A DNA stretch of 64,000 bases from positions 1-64,000 of the forward strand of contig NZ_JADEWY010000010.1 of NCBI RefSeq assembly GCF_015207375.1, written 5' to 3'. The stretch comes from Coleofasciculus sp. LEGE 07092 (GTDB lineage: Bacteria; Cyanobacteriota; Cyanobacteriia; Cyanobacteriales; Coleofasciculaceae). This document shows, piece after piece, positions 17,396-26,000 of the stretch (its first letter is position 1; each line of letters starts with the position of its first letter). The position numbers were made by a program, and so were the translations under genes. Under the pieces are notes generated by a model, which was not told the origin of the DNA, ran no database searches, and saw only the letters and a program-made list of their open reading frames with translations.

Positions 17396-17968
17396 CTAAG
17401 GATGGAACATCCCATCTGGCATGAGAGCGCTGTTCAACTTGGCGTACTCTAGTCGGGTATTTTTCAAGTCAGCATTTCGCAAATCAGCGCCTCTCAAGTC
17501 AGCAGAGTTCAAGTTTGCGTTGCTCAAATCAGCCGCCCTGAGATCGGCAAATCTCAAATCTGCACCTGTTAGATTAGCACTCGCTAGCTTTGCCAAATTT
17601 AACCCAGCTCCCGCCAGGTTTGTATTCGTCAAATTGGCACCAATTAAACCCGCAACAATGAGATTGGCTCCAGTCAAATTCGCCTTGGTGAGATTGGCAT
17701 AAATCAAGCTAGCACCACTCAGATTGGCTTCTTCAAGGTTAGCACGCCTCAAATCGGCACGGCTGAGATTAGCTCCCGAGAGATTAGCACGCCTCAAATC
17801 AGTATTGCTCAAGAGTGCATCTGAAAGTTGAGCACTACTGAGATCGCACTCCACACAGCTTCCTGTTTGTCGCAACTGTTCGAGGTGTACGGGGTTCAGG
17901 GCTGTCACAGGGTTTTGCAGACACAGAGAAGTTAGGAGGGTGGCAGTGACAAAGAGGTGTGATTGCAT
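17396..17968 (-). CDS. Secreted pentapeptide-repeat protein
   Basis: The 190-residue form starts at the ATG at 17968 with AAGGAAG 5 nt upstream. A 7-residue-longer frame lacks a ribosome site. A signal peptide (LFVTATLLTSLCLQNPVTAL) leads into LEQLRQTGSCVECDLSSAQL, a common opening of exported cyanobacterial pentapeptide proteins with a CxxC pair. About 26 A(D/N)LXX repeats follow, ending LNSALMPDGMFHP. The repeat region should form a beta-helix rod in the periplasm or thylakoid lumen. Members of this class are abundant in cyanobacteria, and their roles are mostly unknown. It is followed immediately by the DUF1400 gene. Confidence 0.88.
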   Translation of the reverse strand: MQSHLFVTATLLTSLCLQNPVTALNPVHLEQLRQTGSCVECDLSSAQLSDALLSNTDLRRANLSGANLSRADLRRANLEEANLSGASLIYANLTKANLTGANLIVAGLIGANLTNTNLAGAGLNLAKLASANLTGADLRFADLRAADLSNANLNSADLRGADLRNADLKNTRLEYAKLNSALMPDGMFHP

Positions 17969-18294
17969 AGGACTTCCTTGAAATGTCATTTATCAAGCCA
18001 ACCCGAACAGGCGGGAGGAGGAATCAAGGACTGATTTATCTAGGAATGATGACTTATGACAGGATGCAATAGGCTCTGGTAGTGTTCCAACTCAATTTTA
18101 GTTTATAAATAATTCGGCTCATGACTGATAAGATGCAAGAATCTTTATGCCTATGATTCCTATCACCTCAATCAAAGTCAATCATCACTAATCTTGCCAG
18201 CTCACGATCACCTGTGGTTGAGAAGAAATTTTTGATAGTGAGATCTATACTGGCAGTTTACCAGTCACTGAGCTGCGACTATGAGGATTGGGCG

Positions 18295-18432
18295 ATGCTT
18301 GAAAGACTACTATTAGCGATCGCGGTTACTTTCTCGGTGTATATATCTGTAGAAAGTGGCTTTTACAAAACACCTATGTCTTCAGTACTGCAGCAACTGC
18401 CAGCAACACCGGAGCGCAGCTTAGGTCAGTGA
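18295..18432 (+). CDS. Possible small membrane protein (45 aa)
   Basis: From the ATG at 18295 the frame gives a hydrophobic N-terminus (MLERLLLAIAVTFSVYISVE) and a polar tail ending ATPERSLGQ. The open frame extends upstream to a GTG at 18214, but the added residues do not look protein-like. A GAGG-containing stretch lies about 12 nt upstream of the ATG. A hairpin follows at 18455. Support is modest: one plausible helix and a plausible start. It could be a chance frame. Confidence 0.35.
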   Translation: MLERLLLAIAVTFSVYISVESGFYKTPMSSVLQQLPATPERSLGQ

Positions 18433-18454
18433 CAATAACACAAAACCCTTGGAG

Positions 18455-18488
18455 TAATGGGTAATGAGTGATTCTCAATTACCCGTTA
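18455..18488 (+). terminator. Hairpin before tenA
   Basis: TAATGGGTAAT (18455-18465) pairs with ATTACCCGTTA (18478-18488), giving an 11-bp stem with one G-U pair. There is no T-run, so termination is uncertain. It could instead be a leader structure of the tenA mRNA. Confidence 0.4.
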
Positions 18489-18519
18489 CCCTGCTTAAAT
18501 ACCAATAGCCACAGCAGTC

Positions 18520-19143
18520 ATGACGATTAGCACAGACTTATGGCAGTCAAACCAAGACTTGGCACAAGCTTGTTTAGAAAACCCGTTTGTACAAGGCATC
18601 GCCACTGGCACCCTCGAACGGGTCAAATTTGCCTACTATGTGGGTCAAGATGCCTTTTTTCTAGAAGCTTTCGCTCGTGCTTACAGTCTGGCAGCAGCTA
18701 AATGTCCAGACTGGGAGGGATTTAATACCTTTCACTATCTTGCTGGTGGTGTTCTTGAAGAACTTCGCCTCCACCAAGGTTATGCAACCGAGTGGGGAGT
18801 AGATTTGCAGCAAGTCGAACCCGCCACCGCTACGCGCCGCTACACGGATTTTTTACTGGCAACTGCCTGGGGAAATGATATCGGTTTAGTTACTGTAGCG
18901 ATGACACCCTGTATGCAATTGTATGCATTCTTGGGTCAACAATTAGCAAAGGATGGGATTCCCAACCACCTCTACGCTAACTGGATTCGCACCTATAGCA
19001 GTCCGGAATTTGAGCAATTGGCTGAGCAGCTAGAGAGTTTGACTGAACGATATGCAACAACCCTATTGTCATCTGTAAAATCTATCTATCGCTACGCTAT
19101 GGTCTGCGAGCGAGACTTCTTTCAGGCAGCCTGGATTTCTTGA
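18520..19143 (+). CDS. tenA: TenA family thiaminase II-like protein
   Basis: The 207-residue all-helical protein matches TenA. Asp44 lies in YYVGQDAFFL, and the catalytic-type Cys131 is followed by Tyr135 (AMTPCMQLYAF). A C-terminal glutamate lies in VCERDFFQAAW. These correspond to the Asp, Cys, Tyr and Glu residues of Bacillus TenA, which hydrolyses aminopyrimidines to salvage thiamin precursors. The Cys marks it as a TenA_C-type member. The ATG is preceded by CAGTC without a strong ribosome site. No TPP riboswitch is visible upstream and no other thi gene is adjacent, so the physiological link to thiamin salvage rests on the family. Confidence 0.88.
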   Translation: MTISTDLWQSNQDLAQACLENPFVQGIATGTLERVKFAYYVGQDAFFLEAFARAYSLAAAKCPDWEGFNTFHYLAGGVLEELRLHQGYATEWGVDLQQVEPATATRRYTDFLLATAWGNDIGLVTVAMTPCMQLYAFLGQQLAKDGIPNHLYANWIRTYSSPEFEQLAEQLESLTERYATTLLSSVKSIYRYAMVCERDFFQAAWIS

Positions 19144-19188
19144 TAGCGTATATAATTTATCCAGCAACGGATTTGAACAAGCAGGATT

Positions 19189-19711
19189 ATGGGTAAATTG
19201 CCAGACTTTATCATTATCGGTGCGGGGAAATGCGGCACAACTTCATTGCATAGCTATCTCGATCAACATCCTCAAGTTTATATTTCTCCTCAAAAAGAAA
19301 CGTTATTTTAAACCCTTCGCGCATCAAAAAATTAAGATTTGCTTATACGACGACCTGTGTAAAGATTCTGTTAGCTTTATGCAAGATTTATTTAGATTTG
19401 TGGAAGTCGATGATAGTTTTGTTCCAAATATGAGTCAAAGGGGAAGAGAAGGAGGACTTCCTAAAAATAAAACTTTAAACGATCTGTTGATCAAACCCAA
19501 TCCATTGAGAAGTTCTATTGCCTCTGTTATGAAATTAATTGTACCACTACAATTTCGGCAAAAAATTAGAAATGATATGGTTAAGAAAAACACCTACAAA
19601 GCCCAACTTTCTCCAGAAGCAAGAAATAAATTAATTGAGATTTATCGAAGTGATATTTTGAATCTTCAAGAGCTAATTGATAGAGATTTATCACACTGGT
19701 TAAAAAGTTGA
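19189..19711 (+). pseudogene. Sulfotransferase gene with internal deletion
   Basis: Starting at 19189 the first frame reads MGKLPDFIIIGAGKCGTTSL, which includes the 5'-phosphosulfate-binding loop of PAPS sulfotransferases, and continues HSYLDQHPQVYISPQKETLF to a TAA at 19309. A second frame then gives the C-terminal part of the same family: KKRYFKPFAHQKIKICLYDD, FRFVEVDDSFVP and a tail with LIEIYRSDILNLQELI. The middle of the protein (roughly 150 residues, including the 3'-phosphate-binding region) is missing. The nucleotides around 19293-19308 fit both ends, read in two frames, as expected for a deletion between short matching sequences. The product is non-functional. It borders the glycosyltransferase block, where a sulfotransferase acting on surface glycans would fit. 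Confidence 0.8.
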
Positions 19712-19757
19712 TGAAAGATTTAAAAATTCCTCTATAAGGTTAATGAGATAGAGTTAA

Positions 19758-20672
19758 TCAAAATCTGAGCTTCATTTTTTCTAGAATTTTTTTCCAGAAA
19801 TTACTTTGGGCTTCAGGGGGCAAAGACTCATCCTCTGGCATCTGTTCCCCTAAATAGCGGTAATATTTCCAGATATCCCAATAAGGACATCCAGCTTGGA
19901 TACGAATGCCTGCCCAATGTAAGTATTGCAGGGGTTGATTAACATTGGGATCAATGACTTGATGTCCTTGAATTTGGAAATGTTTGCTGCCTGCCCAACT
20001 TCCTGGCGCACCACCCGCTCTGCGGACAATATTAAATCGGCGCGGCACCTGTTTTAATATCATATAGTTGATGATGGGTTGGTCGGAAGTCTTCTGAGAA
20101 AAGTCAAAATATTCGGGATGAGCGGCACATTCGGCAAAGGTTTTATATAAAATTTCTTCGGAAATTAGATTTTTCTTAGCACCCCAAAATCCACCATTAA
20201 AAATATCTTTGATATCACGCTCATCCAATACCCCATCTTCGATTATCTTAGGGGTAAAAACGTTTCTTATGCCACCGCTATGTTGGTAGTCGTAGCAAAT
20301 AAAATCATAATCATCTAGAAAGTCAGTCGTATCTATTATTTTATCAAAGACAACAATATCAGTATCTATGTAAATAAATTGATCAAAGGCTCCAAACCAA
20401 CACGCTTGTTTCCGAAATTGATTAGGTCTTGCAAAAAAGCCCTTGCCAAAAATCTGGTACAACTGATTGGAAAGGCGGTCTATAAATTCTAAATCTTGAT
20501 AAATCTCCACTCCATAGGAATCTTGGAGAATTTTGGCGATCGCTTGATAATTATCATCGTAGGGAATTAAAACGATTGGGGTATCCGGATCGTGCAAGCG
20601 AATACTCTTGAGGAGTGCGATCGCCTGATCAAGAACCTTGTCATTTGCCGTAATATAAATGCCACGACTCAT
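19758..20672 (-). CDS. GT8-like glycosyltransferase (Npun_R2821/R2822-type family)
   Basis: The 304-residue protein opens RGIYITANDKVLDQAIALLK, followed by a Rossmann-like GT-A fold with a DxD motif in FDQFIYIDTDIVVFDK (metal and nucleotide-sugar site). Later conserved segments are FNGGFWGAKK, TSDQPIINYMI and LQYLHWAGIRI. This pattern resembles glycogenin/GT8-type transferases and the cyanobacterial Npun_R2821/Npun_R2822 family. A donor-sugar transfer to a surface glycan or protein is likely, but donor and acceptor are unknown. It is the last gene of a tight minus-strand set of three glycosyltransferases and is a paralogue of the upstream gene at 20686 (14-nt gap). Confidence 0.8.
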   Translation of the reverse strand: MSRGIYITANDKVLDQAIALLKSIRLHDPDTPIVLIPYDDNYQAIAKILQDSYGVEIYQDLEFIDRLSNQLYQIFGKGFFARPNQFRKQACWFGAFDQFIYIDTDIVVFDKIIDTTDFLDDYDFICYDYQHSGGIRNVFTPKIIEDGVLDERDIKDIFNGGFWGAKKNLISEEILYKTFAECAAHPEYFDFSQKTSDQPIINYMILKQVPRRFNIVRRAGGAPGSWAGSKHFQIQGHQVIDPNVNQPLQYLHWAGIRIQAGCPYWDIWKYYRYLGEQMPEDESLPPEAQSNFWKKILEKMKLRF

Positions 20673-20685
20673 TAAAATATCCTCA

Positions 20686-21687
20686 TCAGGTTAATTTTAG
20701 TTTGCGTAAAATGCGAGCTCCTAAACTAGGGGGTTTGTTGTAAGGTTGGGGTTTCGTTTTAAACTGTGGTTTCTGCTCTGGTTCATGAAGATAGCGATAA
20801 TGCAAAAAGATATCGCGGTAAGGGAAATCTAAGTTTTCTCCAGCACACACTCTTTGAATCAATTTAGAGGAAACACCAATATAGTGAAGATAAGTCAAGC
20901 GTGTCTCTTTGTCATACAAAAGATGATTGCGCTTTTCAAAATGTGATGATGTTACAGAATTTCCAGTTCGCTGATTTTCTGGTAAATGTAAAGCTAAGTT
21001 ATAAACGGAAATACCAGAGCGCATGACGAGGTAGTTGAGAACTGATTGATTAGGAGCCGATGGGTATAATACTTCTGCTTCTCCCGACTCGAGTTGAGAA
21101 ACTAACCATTTTCTTTGCTCTGGAGGCAATAAACCTCGCTTAGAGGCGTAAAATCCCGCACAGAAAATTTCCGAATTCAGTTGATTTTGATCAAAAACAT
21201 TTAATAAGTTAGGTGAATTTTGATTGTAAATATGAGAAATATCGTTATATTGGAAATCGTAAACGACAAAATCATGTTGATTTAACGTATCAAAGATTGT
21301 ATCTAAAGAGTTTAAAACTAAAACATCAGCATCAAAGTAAGCAAACTTTTCAAAGGGACTGCTCGGATCAAATGCACAGTAACGTCGGTTCATCCCTATT
21401 CGATAAACTCCATCTATGCCTTTTTCTTGCCACGATTTTAGAGCATAGGGATGTGCTTGCCAAACTTGAAGGGAAAAATTTTCCCATCGAGCAAATATTT
21501 TTTTATCTTCAAAAAGTTCTACATTTTTCCTCGTCTTAACTGCTTCGCGAACCCTATCGATCCGATCGTCGTAGGCAATTACATAGACAGGTAATGCTGT
21601 TCCTATGTTCGTTTCAATACTATTGAGTAGCGCTACAAGTTGATCGTAAACAACATCGTTAGCGAGTGTATAAATTCCTTCTGTCAT
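20686..21687 (-). CDS. GT8-like glycosyltransferase, paralogue of the downstream gene
   Basis: The 333-residue protein starts TEGIYTLANDVVYDQLVALL, the same opening as its neighbour. It has the DxD motif in FEKFAYFDADVLVLNSLD, then FCAGFYASKRG, APNQSVLNYLVMRSG and LTYLHYIGVSSK. These segments line up with FNGGFWGAKK, TSDQPIINYMI and LQYLHWAGIRI in the 19758 gene, so the two arose by duplication and diverged. The C-terminal 30 residues are Pro/Lys/Gln-rich and probably unstructured (PQFKTKPQPYNKPPSL). Cytoplasmic, nucleotide-sugar dependent; the substrate is not known. It lies 5 nt after the GT10-like gene, consistent with one operon. Confidence 0.8.
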   Translation of the reverse strand: MTEGIYTLANDVVYDQLVALLNSIETNIGTALPVYVIAYDDRIDRVREAVKTRKNVELFEDKKIFARWENFSLQVWQAHPYALKSWQEKGIDGVYRIGMNRRYCAFDPSSPFEKFAYFDADVLVLNSLDTIFDTLNQHDFVVYDFQYNDISHIYNQNSPNLLNVFDQNQLNSEIFCAGFYASKRGLLPPEQRKWLVSQLESGEAEVLYPSAPNQSVLNYLVMRSGISVYNLALHLPENQRTGNSVTSSHFEKRNHLLYDKETRLTYLHYIGVSSKLIQRVCAGENLDFPYRDIFLHYRYLHEPEQKPQFKTKPQPYNKPPSLGARILRKLKLT

Positions 21688-21692
21688 CAGGT

Positions 21693-22664
21693 TTACCCCA
21701 GCTTTTCTACTAAATTAGATAAGAAGTTGAGCAAATTCAATTCGTGAAGAATTACCTGACGGGCTTCCGCTATCGCTGCCCGACGTTCGTGCCACACATC
21801 CAGTGTAGCTGTCACCTCCTGAATATAAGCAACACCTTTTTCATCCAGGCTGGGTAATCGCAAGAAGCTTCCTGGTGGCAGCAATTTATCAGCCGCAGAA
21901 CTCCCGTAATAAATAGGCAAACACCATGCTAGCAAAGCATCCCAAAGCTTTTCGCTGACATACCACTCATTCTCTGCATAGTTTTCGATTGCTAAGTTAT
22001 AGTAGTAGGGAGCCATTACATTCCACTTATTATCAAATTGTCCATACCCACCCGCCCAATCGGGTAGCCTGCGACCATACAAGTCAAAGTCTAGCTCACT
22101 CTCTCTTAATCGCTTCAAAAAACTCAAACGCCTGCGATGTTCAGCCGTGCGATCGATACCAGAAGTCATCCAACAGCAGGGTTTCTCCTTTTCTGGTGAT
22201 GCCATCTCATTGAGTTCTCGAAACGAATTGGCATGATACCAGATGGCAGGCATATAGTTAGGAACAGGAGCAAAGTTATCGGGACCCGATACATACCCAC
22301 AATAAGCCTGGGCACATTGGTATTCGGCAAGTCTTTTCCTACGCATTTTTTCAAAAGGAGGCTCTCTTACTAGAGAAACGATCCGCTCTCTGGGAACTCC
22401 CCGCAAAAGAGCGGGCATATCGATGTCTTTCTCCCCAAATGGCTTTCGGAATCGACTTAAAAAACTTCTATTTTGGTGTTTTTTAGAATTTAACTCTGGA
22501 AAATTGTGGAAATTGTACAGCAATAAAAAGTCAGGATTTTTGGCAGTTGCCAGCATTTGGATGTTACCCCAGACTCCAAAAGGATGTGGTGTTTGTTGCC
22601 ACAACCAATCAGTCTTGCTTACCCCTGTATAGCTGCTAATCATTCCGACAATTTTTCTGCCCAT
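21693..22664 (-). CDS. GT10-like (fucosyltransferase-type) glycosyltransferase
   Basis: The 323-residue protein has the alpha-1,3-fucosyltransferase (GT10) C-terminal signature: YYYNLAIENYAENEWYVSEK followed by LWDALLAWCLPIYYGSS. This corresponds to the family pattern of an FENS-type loop, a YxTEK segment and a PVVxG segment. The middle part contains FDLYGRRLPDW, equivalent to the usual VDVYGR element. The N-terminal third is variable. GDP-sugar-dependent transfer, probably of fucose or a related deoxyhexose, is inferred. It is the first gene of the three-gene glycosyltransferase operon. No sugar-nucleotide synthesis genes are in the window. Confidence 0.8.
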   Translation of the reverse strand: MGRKIVGMISSYTGVSKTDWLWQQTPHPFGVWGNIQMLATAKNPDFLLLYNFHNFPELNSKKHQNRSFLSRFRKPFGEKDIDMPALLRGVPRERIVSLVREPPFEKMRRKRLAEYQCAQAYCGYVSGPDNFAPVPNYMPAIWYHANSFRELNEMASPEKEKPCCWMTSGIDRTAEHRRRLSFLKRLRESELDFDLYGRRLPDWAGGYGQFDNKWNVMAPYYYNLAIENYAENEWYVSEKLWDALLAWCLPIYYGSSAADKLLPPGSFLRLPSLDEKGVAYIQEVTATLDVWHERRAAIAEARQVILHELNLLNFLSNLVEKLG

Positions 22665-23000
22665 GCTATCTCGTAATTCTCTAGTTTTGAGAGTTAATTT
22701 TTATACAAAATAAAATAAAGACGACTGGATAAAAGTTGTAGTCGATTTCAATGGACTTAAGCTATTAGCCCGGAGTTTTAACTCTGGGCGGGTTTTCGGG
22801 TTTACTGACAATGGTGCAAGATGTGAGATGACCTACAGTATAGCCTAAACATTTTGACAACTGACCTCTCTAGGTATTACCCACATCTGATGAAATCCTG
22901 TAGGGGTAATGCATAAGCTTGTAGTACAGAGTTTTGGTGAACACTGCCCACGTCACGTTTAATGGGTATTATTTACCCGTTTGGCTTCTTGCCATTTCCT
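22665..23000. other. Spacer between the glycosyltransferase operon and the CHAT fusion gene
   Basis: No open reading frame of interest. It contains one strong hairpin (22768-22789). The promoter of the glycosyltransferase operon and the 3' end of the fusion gene transcript should both lie here. Confidence 0.4.
22768..22789. terminator. GC-rich hairpin downstream of the fusion gene
   Basis: GCCCGGAGTT (22768-22777) pairs with AACTCTGGGC (22780-22789) with one G-U pair. On the plus strand it is followed by GGGTTTTCGGGTTT, while on the minus strand no T-run follows. Orientation as a terminator is therefore unclear. Confidence 0.4.
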
Positions 23001-26000
23001 TCACCAGGGACTGCCAACTAGGGTTAAGGCACTCCAGTAGTAAGGATGGGTGAAGTCTTTGTCTCCCAACTGAGCGAGTTCTGGCGTTAAAGGAACCCGC
23101 AGATCCCCAGCGACTAACTCCCCTCCCTCAAGTCGCACCTCACCCTTGAGCATGGCTAGCTGTGCTTGTCGCAGTGCCTCGGCTTTGATGGGGGCTTTTT
23201 TTAACTGCTCGTAAAAGCTGGTCATAAATCCCAGTGTGCCAGCATCGCTAACATACCACAGACTTCCTAAAGCTGACTTCACCCCAGCTTCTATCGCCAA
23301 TCCTGCAAAACCTAACTCTGCCTCTCTATCTCCCAATGCTGTACGACAGGCACTCAGCACCAAGAGTTCTGTAGGTGGATTATTTAATCCTAACTGCCGC
23401 AATTGGTCAAGTCCCAGCTTTTTATTCCATAACTGGATGAAGGAATTAGAAGGATTACCCGGTTTAAATTCCCCGTGGGTAGCCAAATGGACAATTCCAA
23501 ACGGTTGAGACGATCGCACTTTCTGGATATTTTCTAAGGTAAACTCCTCGTTGAGAAACGCCTTACCCTGCCACAGGGGACCGGCTATCGCCCCTAATTC
23601 CAAGGGTACTGCTGGCAAGGGATTCAGTTCTGTAAAAGTACTAGCACCCATCGCCAAGATTTGAACATCCCGGATATCCACGTAACGAGTATCGGTCAGC
23701 GATAAACTCGGCATGAAGCCGACACTGTAACGTTCTACAATAAACCCATTACCATCATGCAATGCCGCCATGGGGAGCGATCGCAAACCCGCATCCATAA
23801 TGAACGTCAGGTTATCAATTTCTTGAGCTTGCAAGTACTCTTCCAATGGGGCTAGTATCCACTGATAGAGTTGCCGACCAGGGGTTCGATAGTCGCGGGG
23901 AATTTGAACACTGGTAATATTACGACGGAAGGTTTCAGCCTCGCGCAAGACTTGACCTCGTGTTACTCCCGCTATTCGTTTCCGGATAGGGGGACTCTTC
24001 GATGTCAAAATTAAAAGTTCTAACTGATCGCTATCTTGGGGTTCGATAGTGATATTCGGTTGCGAACGGTTTAGATAATCATCAAACGCCTCAGTATTGC
24101 TGGTTTCAAATCCAGTAAAACCAGAATTTATGGAAATTTCTGTCGGTACAAAAGTGACATAAATAAGTGCGGGTTTCGCTCCCGTTGCCCTTTCGATTTC
24201 CGCTAAAATTTCCCGCGCTTCACTTTCAGTTTTAATGGGTGTACTGGGTGAAAGCGTTTCTGGTACTGGCAGAGCTTCTATCGGTTTCTCCTCTGGAAGG
24301 ACTGTACAGGCGAGGGGTGGCTGGTTATCAGTTGTGCAGTTTAATGGTGTGCCATCATCATCTGGTATTTCTTCCGATGGTATTTCTTCCGGTGGCATTT
24401 CCTCCGGTGGCATTTCTTCAGGGAGTTCAGCTATATTCACACTAACCTTTAACTCCTCTGAAACCGAAACGCGATCGCTACTAATAATCGTGAATGCTGG
24501 AAGCTCACCTGTCTCATCTGTTGGTGGCGTGTAGACCAAAATGTCATCAATAGAGAGTTCGGTTTCCGAGGTTACTGGAGTCCCATCTTCTAGGGTTAAA
24601 GTTCCGCTGGTAATGTCTGTAATTTGGAGGGTGGTATTGTCGCCGTTTAAATCCTCTATATCCAGTCCTAAATCGGATAACTTAAAGGTAATCGATTCAT
24701 TAACCTCTAGAGTCGGTAACACTAATGACTCTGCTGTCAGGGTTGGAGATTGGTTGATAAAAGTAATACTGATATTACCTTGAGCCGAAGTAATGTCATC
24801 TGGAATTTCCGTCCCCGAATCTGGAAATTGCTGAGTGGGTTCAATGGTATTACTTTCGCCAGCATTAATTGCACCTACTGTCCCATTGATACTCGCATCT
24901 CCCACAGTAAATAACTCATTGTCGATTCCACCATTGTGAGTAATTCCTACCGTGCCAGACTGAGTATTTCCTTCTGTGAGGATCGTAATACTTGTCTCTG
25001 TCAGTGTCCCCACTCCCTGAATCACGCCGTCAGGAATTCCATTTGCAGTAATGCTAACATCACCACCCCTACCATCTGCTAACTCAGAAAAAGCTGAGGT
25101 GTCAATGCTGTCAAATATAATACTGCTTCCCTCTAAAGTCACTGAGTTAGCTGTTGCCGTTCCTGTAGAATCTGACGCTGATGAAAACGCTGACGAATTG
25201 ATTTCACCTGTTGTTGTAATAGTATTTTGACTGGTTAAGTTAACTAGACCACTTGTGGCAGAATCCGAACTAGTAGAACCTCCAGAACTAAAAGCCGAAG
25301 AAAATGCTGAAGAATTGATTTCCTGTGTAGTAATACCCCCTGCTGTAGAATTTAACTGAACTTGCCCACCCGTTGCAGAACCCGAAGCAGAAGATCCTTC
25401 AAAAGCAAAATCTGAGGAAGAGGCTGAAGAGTTAATTGTATTTGATACGTTGATATCATTTCGTGCTTTGATGATGACTGAGCTACCGATGCTGTCTAGG
25501 TCGCCATTGCTACTACCAGAAGAATTAATTCCATCAGTTGTGATAGATCCTGCGGCATCCAATTCTACTGAACCACCTTGGGAATTGGCACCTCCTATCC
25601 CAAAAGTAGAGTCATTCGTAGACGACGAATTAATTTCTCCTGTTTCAATACTTCCTCCAGAGCTAATTACGCTGACTGCACCGCCTTCAGAGCCATAAGG
25701 GTTCCTCGCATTATAAGAGGAGTTGATTTCTCCTGTTGTAATGTCACCATCAGACATTAAAGTGACCGCTCCACCTCTATCTGTCCCAGAAAAAACAGTA
25801 GAACTAGAATTAATATCCCCTGTGGTAATACTAACCAGAGCCTCAAGAGTAATCGCACCACCATCCGTAAAAGTTGAGCTAGAGTTTAACGTTCCTCCAG
25901 CCGTATCAATTAAACCGCTGCTGCTCATGAAATTAATACTGCCACCTGCTGTTGTAATATCAGCATTGACATCAATATTACCCCCAGCTAAAAACTCAAG

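Noticed and set aside
25100..26000. Apparent direct repeats in the fusion gene as a CRISPR array
   Set aside because: They are coding GEINSS-type repeats without equal-length spacers or palindromic repeats.
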